Below, piece after piece: positions 16,090-25,030 of a DNA stretch of 45,015 nt. The notes under the pieces were generated by a model. The model was not told where the DNA came from. It did no database searches and worked only from the letters and a program-made list of their open reading frames with translations. A program made the position numbers and the translations under genes. The stretch is from contig JACSDG010000050.1 of assembly GCA_015660855.1 (NCBI GenBank), positions 1 to 45,015 of the forward strand, given 5' to 3'. This stretch comes from Magnetococcales bacterium. Lineage in GTDB: Bacteria > Pseudomonadota > Magnetococcia > Magnetococcales > UBA8363. The number at the start of each line of letters is the position of its first letter. Within the stretch, counting starts at the first letter, position 1.

Positions 16090-17043
16090 ATGTACATTAT
16101 TCGAGGCAATACCAACATTACTCCCCGTTTTACGAGAGCTGTCGTTACCATCGGTAATTTTGACGGCGTTCATCGTGGGCATCAGACCATCTTTTCCCAC
16201 CTGCAGTCTCTTTCCCGCCGCCACGGCGACTGCCCTAAGGTGGTGATCACCTTTGAACCACATCCCCGGCAGTTTTTGGCCCAGGAACGAGCCATGGCCA
16301 GAATAACCCGTCTCAGGGCCAAGGTTCGCCGACTGGAACAGGTGGGGGTCGATGGGGTGTTTGTCCTGCGGTTCAACCGGGAATTGGCGCAATTGTCGGC
16401 GGTGGACTTTGTCCAACGCCATCTCGTCGCCGGTCTCCGGGTTCGGGAGGTGCTGGTTGGTGAAAATTTCCGCTTTGGCTGTGGCGGTGAGGGAAACCTG
16501 GAAACATTGCGGCAACTGGGTGAATATCATGGCTTTGGCGTGCATGGCCAGCCATTGATGCGCGTTGCCGATACGGTTATATCTTCCTCTATGATCCGTG
16601 AGGCGGTGGTCCGGGGGGATTTGGAACAGGCCGGCGTCATGCTGGGCCGTTCCTTCGAGATGGAAGGGCGGGTGGTGCCTGGCGTGCGCAGGGGGCGAAT
16701 CCTGGGGTTCCCAACCGCCAATATCCCGGTAAAAAATATGCTGCATCCCCCCATGGGGGTGTGGATCGTGCAAGGGTGGGTGGATGGGCATTGGTGTCGG
16801 GGCGTTGCCAATCTGGGCAACAATCCCACTTTTGGCCAGGGCTGGGTCAGCCTGGAAACGCATCTGCTGAATTTTGACGCCGATTTGTATCGGCGATGGT
16901 TGCGGGTCAGATTTTTAAAATTTATCCGTCCTGAACGAAAGTTTCCAGGTGTGGATGCCTTGAAAGAAAGAATCGCCCAGGATGTCTCAGAGGCGGAAAG
17001 TTTCTTTTTCGCCATGAATTCCAAGGATCAGGGAGTCGAATAA
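16090..17043 (+). CDS. ribF: Bifunctional riboflavin kinase/FAD synthetase
   Basis: RibF phosphorylates riboflavin to FMN and adenylates FMN to FAD. The N-terminal nucleotidyltransferase domain has VVTIGNFDGVHRGH (residues 18-31) and a later ISSSMIREAVVRGD block. The C-terminal riboflavin kinase domain has RGRILGFPTANIPV and GVANLGNNPTFG. The 317-residue length is normal. It is followed after 3 bp by ileS, giving the ribF-ileS-lspA order common in Gram-negative bacteria. Confidence 0.97.
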   Translation: MYIIRGNTNITPRFTRAVVTIGNFDGVHRGHQTIFSHLQSLSRRHGDCPKVVITFEPHPRQFLAQERAMARITRLRAKVRRLEQVGVDGVFVLRFNRELAQLSAVDFVQRHLVAGLRVREVLVGENFRFGCGGEGNLETLRQLGEYHGFGVHGQPLMRVADTVISSSMIREAVVRGDLEQAGVMLGRSFEMEGRVVPGVRRGRILGFPTANIPVKNMLHPPMGVWIVQGWVDGHWCRGVANLGNNPTFGQGWVSLETHLLNFDADLYRRWLRVRFLKFIRPERKFPGVDALKERIAQDVSEAESFFFAMNSKDQGVE

Positions 17044-17046
17044 GCC

Positions 17047-19893
17047 GTGGACTACAAAGATACGGTGCTTTTGCCCCAAACGGGGTTTGCCATGCGGGCC
17101 AACCTTCCTGGGCGTGAGCCGGAATTTTTGAAAAAATGGCAGGAGATGGATCTGTACCGTCTGCTGCGCCAACAATCGGCGGGCAGGAAGGCATTCATTC
17201 TCCATGACGGTCCCCCCTATGCCAATGGCCATCTCCACATGGGGCATGCCATCAATAAGGTTCTCAAGGACATCATCGTCAAATCACGCCAGATGATGGG
17301 GTTTAATGCCGATTATGTCCCAGGATGGGATTGTCATGGGTTGCCCATCGAAACCAAGGTGGAGCAAGAACTCAAAAAGGAAGGCATCGCCAAGGAATCG
17401 GTGGGTCCTGTGGCTTTTCGCCGTCGTTGCCGCGCCTACGCCGAACATTGGGTGGAAGAGCAAAAAAAAGAGTTTGTCCGTCTGGGGGTGATCGGCCATT
17501 GGGATAAACCCTATCGGACCATGGACCACGCTTTCGAGGCCGATATTGTTCGGGAACTGGGAAAATTTTTGGCCAACGGCGGCCTTTACAAAGGTCTCAA
17601 GCCGGTCTACTGGTGCGTCCACGATGTCACCGCCTTGGCCGAGGCGGAGGTGGAATACCAGGACCATACCTCCCAGGCCATTTATGTTAAATTTCCTTTG
17701 GCAAGCGACGTGTCTCTGGGGGACGTGGCCGATGTCCTGGCGGGTCGCCATCCGGTTTCGGTGGTCATCTGGACCACGACCGCATGGACGCTTCCAGCCA
17801 ACTTGGCGGTGGCGTTGCATCCGCAACTGGTTTATGTCGCTTTGGAAATCCTTGATCCTTGTGGGCATGCCAATCTGGATCGAGGTGAAATTTTGCTCGT
17901 GGCCGAGGGGCTGTGGGAGGCGACGGTGGATGCTCTGGCCCTGCCTCGGGACCGGGTGGCGGTATTGGCCCGCTTTCCCGGCGCACTCCTGGAACGGCGT
18001 CGCTTTCGGCATCCATGGCTCGATCAGGATGCACCCATCGTGTTGGGCGACCATGTGACCCTGGAAGCGGGTTCCGGCTGCGTCCATATTGCCCCAGGAC
18101 ACGGGCATGAAGACCATGAAGTGGGCTTGCGCTACGGCCTGGAGGTGTTCAACCCCGTCGATGACCGGGGGCGTTTCAAACCGGAAACCCCCTTGTTCGC
18201 CGGTGCTTTCATCTTCGAAGCCAATGCCAGAATTATTGACCATCTGAAACAAAGCCGCCATCTTTTGGGGCATGCCCCCCTCCAGCACAGTTATCCCCAC
18301 TGCTGGCGTTGTCATCAACCGGTGGTCATCCGGGCAACTCCGCAATGGTTTATCTCCATGGTTACGAACGATCTGCGGCAAAAAGCCGAGGCGGCCATCC
18401 GTGCCACCCGCTGGATACCCGCATGGGGTGAGGATCGCATTTTCAACATGGTCCACGGGCGTCCCGACTGGTGCGTCTCCCGGCAACGCTCCTGGGGTGT
18501 CCCGATTACGGTGATTACCTGTGGTGCCTGCGGTGTTCATTGCACCGGGCCGGAGGTGATCGAAACGGTGGCAAAGGCCGTAGAGCAGGGAAGTGCCGAC
18601 GTTTGGTTTGCAAGGGAGGCCAAAGATTTCCTTCCTCCAGGGTTCGTCTGTCCCCAGTGCGGCGGGGGTGATTTTCGCAAGGAATCCGATATCCTTGACG
18701 TGTGGTTTGACTCGGGGGTGACCCATGCGGCGGTTCTGGAAAATCGCCGGCCCGACGGCTGGGGTCTTGAGTGGCCGGCTGATCTTTACCTGGAAGGCTC
18801 GGACCAGCATCGGGGCTGGTTTCATTCCAGTCTGCTGGCCTCTGTGGGGACGCGTGGTGTGGCTCCCTACAAGGCAGTTTTGACCCACGGATTTGTCGTC
18901 GATGGTCGTGGGCGCAAAATGTCCAAATCCTTGGGCAATGTTATGGCCCCCGACAAGGTGATTCGACAGTATGGTGCCGACATTCTCAGAATGTGGGTGA
19001 GTGCCGAAGACTATGCCGGCGATATTCGCATTTCCGACGAAATCCTCAAGGGTCTGGCCGACGCCTATCGGCGCATCCGCAACACCATGCGCTATCTCCT
19101 GGGTAACCTCCACGGCTTCGATCCTGCACGGCATGGCGTAGCCCTGGGACAAATGCCCGATTCGGACCGCTGGGCCTTGGATCGCCTTGCCCACCTGATC
19201 GGCCAGGTGAAGGCCGCCTATGATGCGTATGCCTTCCACCGGGTCTACCAGGATCTGCATTATTTTTGTGCCGTGGACATGGGGGCGTTCTACCTGGATA
19301 TCCTGAAGGATCGACTCTACTGTGACGCGGCGGATTCGGTGTCACGCCGTGCGGCACAAACGGTGCTCTGGGAAATATTGAATGCCCTGGTGCGCTTGAT
19401 GGCCCCCATTCTTTCTTTTACCGCCGAGGAAATTTGGCAGCACATGGAAGGGCGATCCGGAGATTCGGTCCATCTGCAGGCGTTTCCCGAAAGCCGTCCC
19501 GAATGGCGCGATGATGCGCTGGCCGAATCCTGGCGGCGTTTCCGCGAAGTCCGCGCCCTGGTGTATCGCCATCTGGAAACGTTGCGCAACGAAAAGGTCA
19601 TCGGCTCCTTCATGGAAGCGAATGTGAAATTCTCAGCCACGAAGGAATGGTCGGACTTTTTGGCCTCTTTCGATGGAATTGCCCGCCTTTTGCTGGTGGC
19701 TGGGGTGGAAATCATCGCCGGGGATGGTGCAAAAACACAGGAAAGTGGCCTACCTGGGTTGCATGTCGCAGTGGTCCGGGCCGAAGGCAACAAGTGTCAA
19801 CGTTGTTGGAACTGGGGTGTGGATGTCGTGGGAGAGGCGGGGAACGAAATATGCCCCCGTTGCGCCCAGGTGGTGGCGGGTGACCGCTCATGA
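17047..19893 (+). CDS. ileS: Isoleucyl-tRNA synthetase
   Basis: IleS charges tRNA-Ile. The 948-residue class I enzyme has the HIGH signature as HMGH at 64-67, the KMSKS loop at 624-628, and the editing (CP1) domain between them (WTTTAWTLPANLAVALHP). A C-terminal zinc-binding element, CQRCWNW...CPRC, is at about 918-938. The start is a GTG three bases after the ribF stop. The stop overlaps the lspA start by 4 bp. It is the bacterial form similar in length to E. coli IleS (938 residues). Confidence 0.98.
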   Translation: MDYKDTVLLPQTGFAMRANLPGREPEFLKKWQEMDLYRLLRQQSAGRKAFILHDGPPYANGHLHMGHAINKVLKDIIVKSRQMMGFNADYVPGWDCHGLPIETKVEQELKKEGIAKESVGPVAFRRRCRAYAEHWVEEQKKEFVRLGVIGHWDKPYRTMDHAFEADIVRELGKFLANGGLYKGLKPVYWCVHDVTALAEAEVEYQDHTSQAIYVKFPLASDVSLGDVADVLAGRHPVSVVIWTTTAWTLPANLAVALHPQLVYVALEILDPCGHANLDRGEILLVAEGLWEATVDALALPRDRVAVLARFPGALLERRRFRHPWLDQDAPIVLGDHVTLEAGSGCVHIAPGHGHEDHEVGLRYGLEVFNPVDDRGRFKPETPLFAGAFIFEANARIIDHLKQSRHLLGHAPLQHSYPHCWRCHQPVVIRATPQWFISMVTNDLRQKAEAAIRATRWIPAWGEDRIFNMVHGRPDWCVSRQRSWGVPITVITCGACGVHCTGPEVIETVAKAVEQGSADVWFAREAKDFLPPGFVCPQCGGGDFRKESDILDVWFDSGVTHAAVLENRRPDGWGLEWPADLYLEGSDQHRGWFHSSLLASVGTRGVAPYKAVLTHGFVVDGRGRKMSKSLGNVMAPDKVIRQYGADILRMWVSAEDYAGDIRISDEILKGLADAYRRIRNTMRYLLGNLHGFDPARHGVALGQMPDSDRWALDRLAHLIGQVKAAYDAYAFHRVYQDLHYFCAVDMGAFYLDILKDRLYCDAADSVSRRAAQTVLWEILNALVRLMAPILSFTAEEIWQHMEGRSGDSVHLQAFPESRPEWRDDALAESWRRFREVRALVYRHLETLRNEKVIGSFMEANVKFSATKEWSDFLASFDGIARLLLVAGVEIIAGDGAKTQESGLPGLHVAVVRAEGNKCQRCWNWGVDVVGEAGNEICPRCAQVVAGDRS

Positions 19894-20393
19894 CGCCCTG
19901 GGGTCGCGACAAAAAAGGTTTGCTCCTCGGGATTTTCATAGCTTTGTGCGTACTTTTGTTGGACCAGATGTCCAAATGGGTGGCCCTGGGGCAGTTGGCG
20001 GATGGACGAAAAATCATTTTGTGGGAAAATTTTTTCGATCTGGTCCTGGTTTTCAACGTCGGTGCCGCTTTTGGCATGTTCCATGATCTATCCCCGATTT
20101 GGCGACACATCGTCCTTGGCGGCGTGGCCTTTGGCGCGGTTGTGGCCATTGTCGTCATCCTTGGCCGTACTACCAGCCTTTGGCTCATTGTCGGCTTTGG
20201 GTTCATCCTGGGGGGGGCCATGGGCAACTTGAGCGACAGAATTCGTCTGGGCAAGGTGGTGGATTTTATTCATGTCCATTGGCACGATCTTTCCTGGCCC
20301 GTGTTCAATCTGGCCGATAGTGCCATTTCTGTGGGGGTGGCCATGCTCTTGTTGGACTATTTCCTCAACGATGATGACAGGGAGGCGGCATGA
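19890..20393 (+). CDS. lspA: Lipoprotein signal peptidase
   Basis: LspA is the aspartic protease that removes signal peptides from diacylglyceryl-modified prolipoproteins. The 167-residue protein has four membrane helices. The two catalytic aspartates are D125 in GNLSDRIRLGKVVDF and D143 in VFNLADSAIS. It overlaps ileS and the following lipoprotein gene by 4 bp each. Confidence 0.97.
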   Translation: MTPWGRDKKGLLLGIFIALCVLLLDQMSKWVALGQLADGRKIILWENFFDLVLVFNVGAAFGMFHDLSPIWRHIVLGGVAFGAVVAIVVILGRTTSLWLIVGFGFILGGAMGNLSDRIRLGKVVDFIHVHWHDLSWPVFNLADSAISVGVAMLLLDYFLNDDDREAA

Positions 20394-20752
20394 AGTTCGA
20401 CCGGTGGATTCTGACGCTCCTGGTGGGGAGCGGTTTGTTGGGGGGATGTTCCAGTTCTGTGACCCTCCCGTGGGAGAAGGATTTGTTGGATCCGGGGCGG
20501 GTGGCCACCCGTGAACCTTTGGAAATTCCTCCGGATCTCAGCGAATTGCCGGGTCCGGAGGCCAAACAGCAAGACGCCTCTCTGGATGCCTGGGTCAATC
20601 CATATCCATCGGCAGAGGGGGGCAGGGGGGCCAGCGGAAACCAAAAGCTTCCTTTTGAAATCCCTACCGTCAGTGAGGAAAAAGGGGGACTCTCCCGCAA
20701 TGAAAATGATAAACTTCCAGCTTGGATGGAATCTCCGGTCAAGGTTCGTTGA
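20390..20752 (+). CDS. Small DUF3035-like lipoprotein
   Basis: This 120-residue lipoprotein has a short basic start, a hydrophobic stretch and the lipobox LGGC (cysteine at about 20). The mature part carries REPLEIPPDLSELPGPE, which matches the APLxIPPDF-type motif I associate with DUF3035 proteins, a family that includes the alphaproteobacterial BAM-complex lipoprotein BamF. The rest is low-complexity and polar. The assignment to DUF3035 is by motif only. The M16 peptidase frame begins inside its 3' end, so the two overlap by 53 bp. Confidence 0.7.
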   Translation: MKFDRWILTLLVGSGLLGGCSSSVTLPWEKDLLDPGRVATREPLEIPPDLSELPGPEAKQQDASLDAWVNPYPSAEGGRGASGNQKLPFEIPTVSEEKGGLSRNENDKLPAWMESPVKVR

Positions 20753-22070
20753 TCCTTTTACGGTGTTTTTTGCCCTCGTCCTGACGTTGGCAGGGATCCG
20801 GGGTGCCTATGGGTTGGAATCCGAGGATCTGGTCCTGGACAATGGATTGCGGGTCATTCTGGTGCGGGAACCCAAGGCCCCTGTGGTCATGACCCAGGTA
20901 TGGTATCGGGTGGGGGCGGTGGATGAGGTGGACGGCAAGACGGGGCTGGCCCACATGCTGGAACACATGATGTTCCAGGGAACGCGGGAGGTTGCGCCGG
21001 GGAAGTACAGTCGGGTGATTGCCCAGAATGGCGGCGAGGACAATGCCTCGACGGGGTGGGATTACACCAATTATTGGTCCAAGCTTCCCTCCGCGCAACT
21101 GGACTTGGCTCTCCGCCTTGAGGCGGACCGCATGCGTAATCTGGTGCTCGACGCCAAAAAATTGGAATCGGAAAATCTTGTCGTGCGCGAGGAACGGCGA
21201 ATGCGTACCGATTCCAATCCCCAAGGCCGTTTTTCAGAAAGATTCAGAAGTTTCTTTTTCCAAGACCACCCTTATGGCCGGCCAATCATCGGTTGGATGA
21301 AGGATATCGAGGGGCATACCCTCAAGGATTTGGAATCGTGGTATCGCCAGTATTACAGCCCGGACAATGCGGTGATCGTGATTGTTGGCGATGTGGATTT
21401 CGTCCAGGCGAAAACGTTGGTGCGTACCTATTTTGGTGCATTCAAGCCGAGTGGTCGTGAATGGAAAGCCAGGTTACCCCAATCGCAGGAAGTGATTGGA
21501 AACCGGCGCTTGGTGGAATCCGATCCTGCGGCCAGGGCACCGGTGTTCAGTATTTCCTGGCCGGCCCCTTCCTATACTTTCGGTAACTTTGAAGACATCT
21601 ATGCCTTGGATTTATTGGCGACGGTTCTTGGTGGGGGGGGATCGAGTCGGTTGTATCGGCATATCGTCGTCGAGCAACAGAAAGCGGTTTCCGCGCAAAC
21701 CCAGTATGGGGGGTCTTCCCTCGGGGTTGAAACTTTCGATGTCTTCGCCGATCCGCGGGATGGTTTGTCGGTTGCTGTTCTGGAACAGGCTGTCTTTGAG
21801 GAGGTTGGTGCGTTGATGGAAACCCTGGTGTCGGACGAAGAGTTGCAGCGGGCGAAAAATGGAGTTTTGGCAGAGCGCATTTATGCCCGGGATTCCATCG
21901 ATCATCTGGCGGTGATGATTGGCCAGATGAGTGTCAACGGTCTCGATTGGCGGCGTTTGGTGGATGATTATCCCAAAAAAATTCAGGAGGTGACGGCCCA
22001 GCGCATTCGCGAAGTTGCGATGCGTTATCTGTCCAGGGATAAGGCGGTTGTCGGGATTTTGACGCCATGA
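20700..22070 (+). CDS. Periplasmic M16 zinc metallopeptidase (catalytic partner)
   Basis: A 456-residue pitrilysin/insulinase-family (M16) peptidase. The zinc-binding HxxEH is HMLEH at 85-89, and the distal Glu lies in ESENLVVREERRM. An N-terminal hydrophobic stretch (about 20-38, ending GAYG) suggests export. The ATG at 20700 is preferred because the open frame further upstream lies entirely inside the lipoprotein gene and is not family-like. It is followed immediately by a second M16 gene without the metal motif, the usual catalytic/non-catalytic pairing. Substrates are unknown; quality control of envelope proteins or peptide turnover is plausible. Confidence 0.93.
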   Translation: MKMINFQLGWNLRSRFVDPFTVFFALVLTLAGIRGAYGLESEDLVLDNGLRVILVREPKAPVVMTQVWYRVGAVDEVDGKTGLAHMLEHMMFQGTREVAPGKYSRVIAQNGGEDNASTGWDYTNYWSKLPSAQLDLALRLEADRMRNLVLDAKKLESENLVVREERRMRTDSNPQGRFSERFRSFFFQDHPYGRPIIGWMKDIEGHTLKDLESWYRQYYSPDNAVIVIVGDVDFVQAKTLVRTYFGAFKPSGREWKARLPQSQEVIGNRRLVESDPAARAPVFSISWPAPSYTFGNFEDIYALDLLATVLGGGGSSRLYRHIVVEQQKAVSAQTQYGGSSLGVETFDVFADPRDGLSVAVLEQAVFEEVGALMETLVSDEELQRAKNGVLAERIYARDSIDHLAVMIGQMSVNGLDWRRLVDDYPKKIQEVTAQRIREVAMRYLSRDKAVVGILTP

Positions 22071-23404
22071 ACCGCTGGATATTTTTTCTCATGGTTGTGG
22101 TCGGTTGGTTTCCTGCCGTATCGTTTGGCGAGACGACCTTAGCGGATGCCCGGTTTTTTCAGACCGGGGGAGGGATCCGGGTCTATCTGCTCGAAAATCA
22201 TGCCAATCCTATGGTTGAGGTGAACATTTTGACCCGTGGTGGTTCGGCCTATGATCCCGCAGGAAAGGCGGGGGTGGCGTCCTTGACGGCGTGGATGTTC
22301 AACGAGGGTGCCGGGGATATGGATGCGGAAACCTTTCGTGGCCGTTTGGATTTTTTTGGTATTTCTATGGATGGGGATGCCAACAGAGATACCTTGGTGG
22401 TCAAGATGACGACGTTGTCGGAGCATTTTGAGGAGGCTTTGCGTCTGTTGGCACTGGCTTTGACCCAGCCGCGTTTTGAGCTTAAGAATCTTGAACGGGC
22501 GCAGCGGGAACGGATCGTGGAGTTGAAACAACACCGGGAACAGGCCGGTTGGCTGGCGGGTTTGCAGTTGTATTCCATGATGTTTGCCGGTCATCCCTAT
22601 GGGCATCCGACTTCGGGTACGGAGGAGAGTGTCGGGCGGATCACCCTCAATGATGTTCGGCAGTTCCATGCAAAAAGCTTCCGCGCCCCGGAAATGGTCA
22701 TGGCGGTGGCGGGGGATGTAACGCAACCGGTTCTTGTGGCGTTGTTGGACCGGTTTTTGGGCGGGTTGGATTCCCGTCCGTCTCCGCACGGGAAAATCCC
22801 TCTCGCTCCGCAGTCTGAAAAGGGGGGGGAGTTTCATGTGGAAATGGATACGTCGCAGACGGCCATTCAGATGGGGGTTGTCGCCATGGACCGGGAGGAT
22901 CCCGATTATTATCCGCTGCTGGTGTTGGGGCAGGCGTTTGGCGGTTCGGGGTTGACCAGTCGATTGTATGTGGAACTTCGTGAAAAGCGTGGTTTGACCT
23001 ATGGTGTGCACTCCATGTTCCTTCCCTTGAAAGAGCGGGGGCCTTTCATGGTGGCTTTGAATACCAAAACGGCCTCGGTGGCCGATGCGGTGCAGTTGAT
23101 TCGCGATGAAATGCGCCGCATGGCAGCGGAGGGGTTGAAAGATGAGGAATTGTTGGATGTCAAACGCTATCTGACGGGATCGTTTGCCCTGAATCTGGAC
23201 ACGCTGAAAAAACAGGCCGCTACTTGGAGTTTGATCGGCTATTATCGGCGGGGAATGGATTATTTGCGGCGTTGGCCTGAGCGTATACAGGCGGTGAGCG
23301 GAGAGGATGTCAAGAGGGTGGCTAGGCGAGTCCTTGAACCGGAACGTTTTTCCACGGTCACGGTGGGAAAAACCGTTGGCGGAGGCAAAACTTCCGATCC
23401 TTGA
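22067..23404 (+). CDS. M16-family non-catalytic partner peptidase
   Basis: A 445-residue exported M16-fold protein with signal peptide MNRWIFFLMVVVGWFPAVSFG. Where the active partner has HMLEH this protein has SLTAW at about 72-76, so zinc cannot be bound. The C-terminal domain retains the conserved ELREKRGLTYGVHSMF region, with the Arg/Tyr pair that helps bind substrate in active/inactive M16 pairs. It overlaps the active gene by 4 bp, supporting a 1:1 complex. Confidence 0.92.
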   Translation: MNRWIFFLMVVVGWFPAVSFGETTLADARFFQTGGGIRVYLLENHANPMVEVNILTRGGSAYDPAGKAGVASLTAWMFNEGAGDMDAETFRGRLDFFGISMDGDANRDTLVVKMTTLSEHFEEALRLLALALTQPRFELKNLERAQRERIVELKQHREQAGWLAGLQLYSMMFAGHPYGHPTSGTEESVGRITLNDVRQFHAKSFRAPEMVMAVAGDVTQPVLVALLDRFLGGLDSRPSPHGKIPLAPQSEKGGEFHVEMDTSQTAIQMGVVAMDREDPDYYPLLVLGQAFGGSGLTSRLYVELREKRGLTYGVHSMFLPLKERGPFMVALNTKTASVADAVQLIRDEMRRMAAEGLKDEELLDVKRYLTGSFALNLDTLKKQAATWSLIGYYRRGMDYLRRWPERIQAVSGEDVKRVARRVLEPERFSTVTVGKTVGGGKTSDP

Positions 23405-23449
23405 GAAGCTTGAACGGGTTGGCCGCAGTTTTGCTCATGATTTGACAAA

Positions 23450-23610
23450 GTTTGGCAAAAATTGTTGCGGGGGTTAAGGGGGGGATCATCCCCCCCGGCG
23501 GAGGTTTGGAGGCGGAGCCTCCAAGGTTTTGGTTTTGAATTAAAACAAAAAAGCTTTATTGCCTATGGGGGTTTGGGGCGAAGCCCCCAAGGTTTTGGTT
23601 TTTGCCGTAA
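23450..23610 (+). repeat. A-type composite repeat downstream of the M16 operon
   Basis: A plus-strand copy of the composite repeat. It has AAAGTTTGGCAAAAATTGTT, a G-run/ATCAT/C-run hairpin (about 23478-23496) and a perfect stem TTGGAGGC/GCCTCCAA at 23506-23524 followed by a T-rich tract. A second stem GGGGCGAAGCCCC and another TTTTGGTTTTT tract follow. GC-rich stems with T-rich tails resemble intrinsic terminators, which would fit the end of the ribF-M16 operon. Confidence 0.8.
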
Positions 23611-23623
23611 CCGTTCAGACCCC

Positions 23624-23693
23624 GTCATTCCCGCGAAAGCGGGAATCTAGGATTTGCGGGGTTTCCCTGGATCCCCGCTTTCGCGGGGATGAC
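23624..23693. repeat. dRS3-like inverted-repeat element (MITE/REP type)
   Basis: A 70-bp element with terminal inverted repeats. The left arm is GTCATTCCCGCGAAAGCG and the right arm is CGCTTTCGCGGGGATGAC. Each half is itself a hairpin: ATTCCC-N8-GGGAAT at 23627-23646 and ATCCCCGC-TTTC-GCGGGGAT at 23671-23690. The first fits the neisserial dRS3 pattern, and similar elements are widespread in Proteobacteria. It sits within the composite repeat, splitting its A and B parts. Confidence 0.85.
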
Positions 23694-23714
23694 GTTTGTC
23701 AAAGGGGGGGGAAC

Positions 23715-23790
23715 GGTTACTTTTTGCCCGAAGGGTATCATGTTCTCCAGGGTTTTGGTTGTGATTTTGTGCCCGCAGGGCATCATGCAC
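23715..23790 (+). repeat. Tandem B-type repeats upstream of gspL
   Basis: Two successive copies of the B end appear on the plus strand: TTTTTGCCCGAAGGGTATCA followed by TG, and further on TTTTGTGCCCGCAGGGCATC followed by ATG. They lie 25-75 bp upstream of the gspL start. Neither ATG is in the gspL frame, unlike the copies near mltA and ybgC. Confidence 0.75.
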
Positions 23791-23812
23791 GCGAATGACG
23801 GCCTGAAGGATT

Positions 23813-25027
23813 ATGCGCAATCCCCTTTTTCTGTTCCTGCCACCGCTTGATGACGACAAGATTGTCTTTGTTGGCGGAGATGATGGTCTGGACCACGTTC
23901 GTCGAGAACCGGTGGGGGTTGTGGCGTTTGCGGCACGGGGACAAAAGGTGGTTTTGGTTGTCCCTGGACGGGATGTCCTGTTGACCCGGGTGGAACCGCC
24001 GTCCGGGGCAAAGAGGCGGCAATTGGAAAAGGCGGTTCCGTTCCTGCTGGAAGATGACCTGCTCAATTCGGTGGAGCAACTGCACTTTGCCCTGGGAAGG
24101 GTGGGTTCGGATGGTCTTCTGTCGGTGGCGGTGGTGGCGCGCAAAACCATGGAAAGCTGGATGGCCTTTGTTGAACAACTCGACATCCAACCCTACGCCA
24201 TGGTTTGCGACACCTTGCTGTTGCCGTTGACGCCGGGTAAATGGCAGGTGTTTCTCGACGACCATGTGGCCTGGGCGCGTATGGGCGAGAATGAAGGCTT
24301 CATGGTGGAGCGGGCCAATCTGGAGATTTTTCTGACCCTGGCCCTCAAACGATCGGATCCGCCGGAACGGATTCGCATATTGGATTTTTCCAGAGATGTC
24401 CAGCCGGGTGATTGGTCTGGTTTTGCGCTGCCGGTGGATTGGGTGGTGGGCCATCGGGACAGGATTGTGGAGATGGTTGGTGGTGGTTTGGAGGCGGGTG
24501 GGCTGAACCTGTTGCAGGGGGGCTATCGGTCGGCGGGTTTGTTTGGTGGTGGCTGGAAGCAGATGCGCTGGAGTCTGATGCTGTTGATTTTGTGGGTTGT
24601 GGTCCGCTCGGCGGTTGGTTTTGTGGAGTTGGGATATTTGGAAAAGCGTGAGGCAGCCCTGAAAAATCAAGCCCGGACTATTTTGACCGATGTTTTTCCC
24701 GATATGCGGGTGATCGTTAATCCCAAAGGGCAGATGATGCAACGTTTGGAGGAGATGAAAGCCAAACAAGGCAAGAGTCAAAAAGGTGGGTTCATGGAAT
24801 GGCTGACCAAGGTGGGGATGGCTGCCCGGGGGGAGGAAGGTTTTTTGTTCAGTCGGGTGAACTATCGGGAAGGTACCTTGGGCATTTTTGTGAAAAGTCC
24901 CGACATGGGCCGGCTGGACAAAATGCTGGGAACCTTGACGAATCAATATGGACTTCGGGCTGTTTTGCGTAAAGCCGATCGTGGCAGCGATGGGGTCGAG
25001 GGGCAGATCGATATTGGAGCGATGTAG
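23813..25027 (+). CDS. gspL: Type II secretion protein GspL
   Basis: GspL is the bitopic inner-membrane protein that recruits the GspE ATPase and pairs with GspM. This 404-residue protein has an actin-like cytoplasmic region (about 1-235, with LFLPPLDDDKIVFVG and VVLVVPGRDVLLTRVEPPS). One membrane helix follows at about 250-268 (SLMLLILWVVVRSAVGFVEL). A periplasmic ferredoxin-like end follows at about 330-404. It is followed 3 bp later by gspM. The remaining gsp genes are not in the window. Confidence 0.9.
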   Translation: MRNPLFLFLPPLDDDKIVFVGGDDGLDHVRREPVGVVAFAARGQKVVLVVPGRDVLLTRVEPPSGAKRRQLEKAVPFLLEDDLLNSVEQLHFALGRVGSDGLLSVAVVARKTMESWMAFVEQLDIQPYAMVCDTLLLPLTPGKWQVFLDDHVAWARMGENEGFMVERANLEIFLTLALKRSDPPERIRILDFSRDVQPGDWSGFALPVDWVVGHRDRIVEMVGGGLEAGGLNLLQGGYRSAGLFGGGWKQMRWSLMLLILWVVVRSAVGFVELGYLEKREAALKNQARTILTDVFPDMRVIVNPKGQMMQRLEEMKAKQGKSQKGGFMEWLTKVGMAARGEEGFLFSRVNYREGTLGIFVKSPDMGRLDKMLGTLTNQYGLRAVLRKADRGSDGVEGQIDIGAM

Positions 25028-25030
25028 GCG

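Noticed and set aside
17284-19260. A 658-codon open frame on the minus strand antisense to ileS
   Set aside because: It mirrors the GC-rich codon pattern of ileS, has no recognisable domain and no ribosome binding site; a shadow frame.
23784-23812. Start of gspL at the ATG ending the second B-type repeat
   Set aside because: That ATG is not in frame with gspL and its frame closes soon after; the ATG at 23813 begins the GspL-like sequence.
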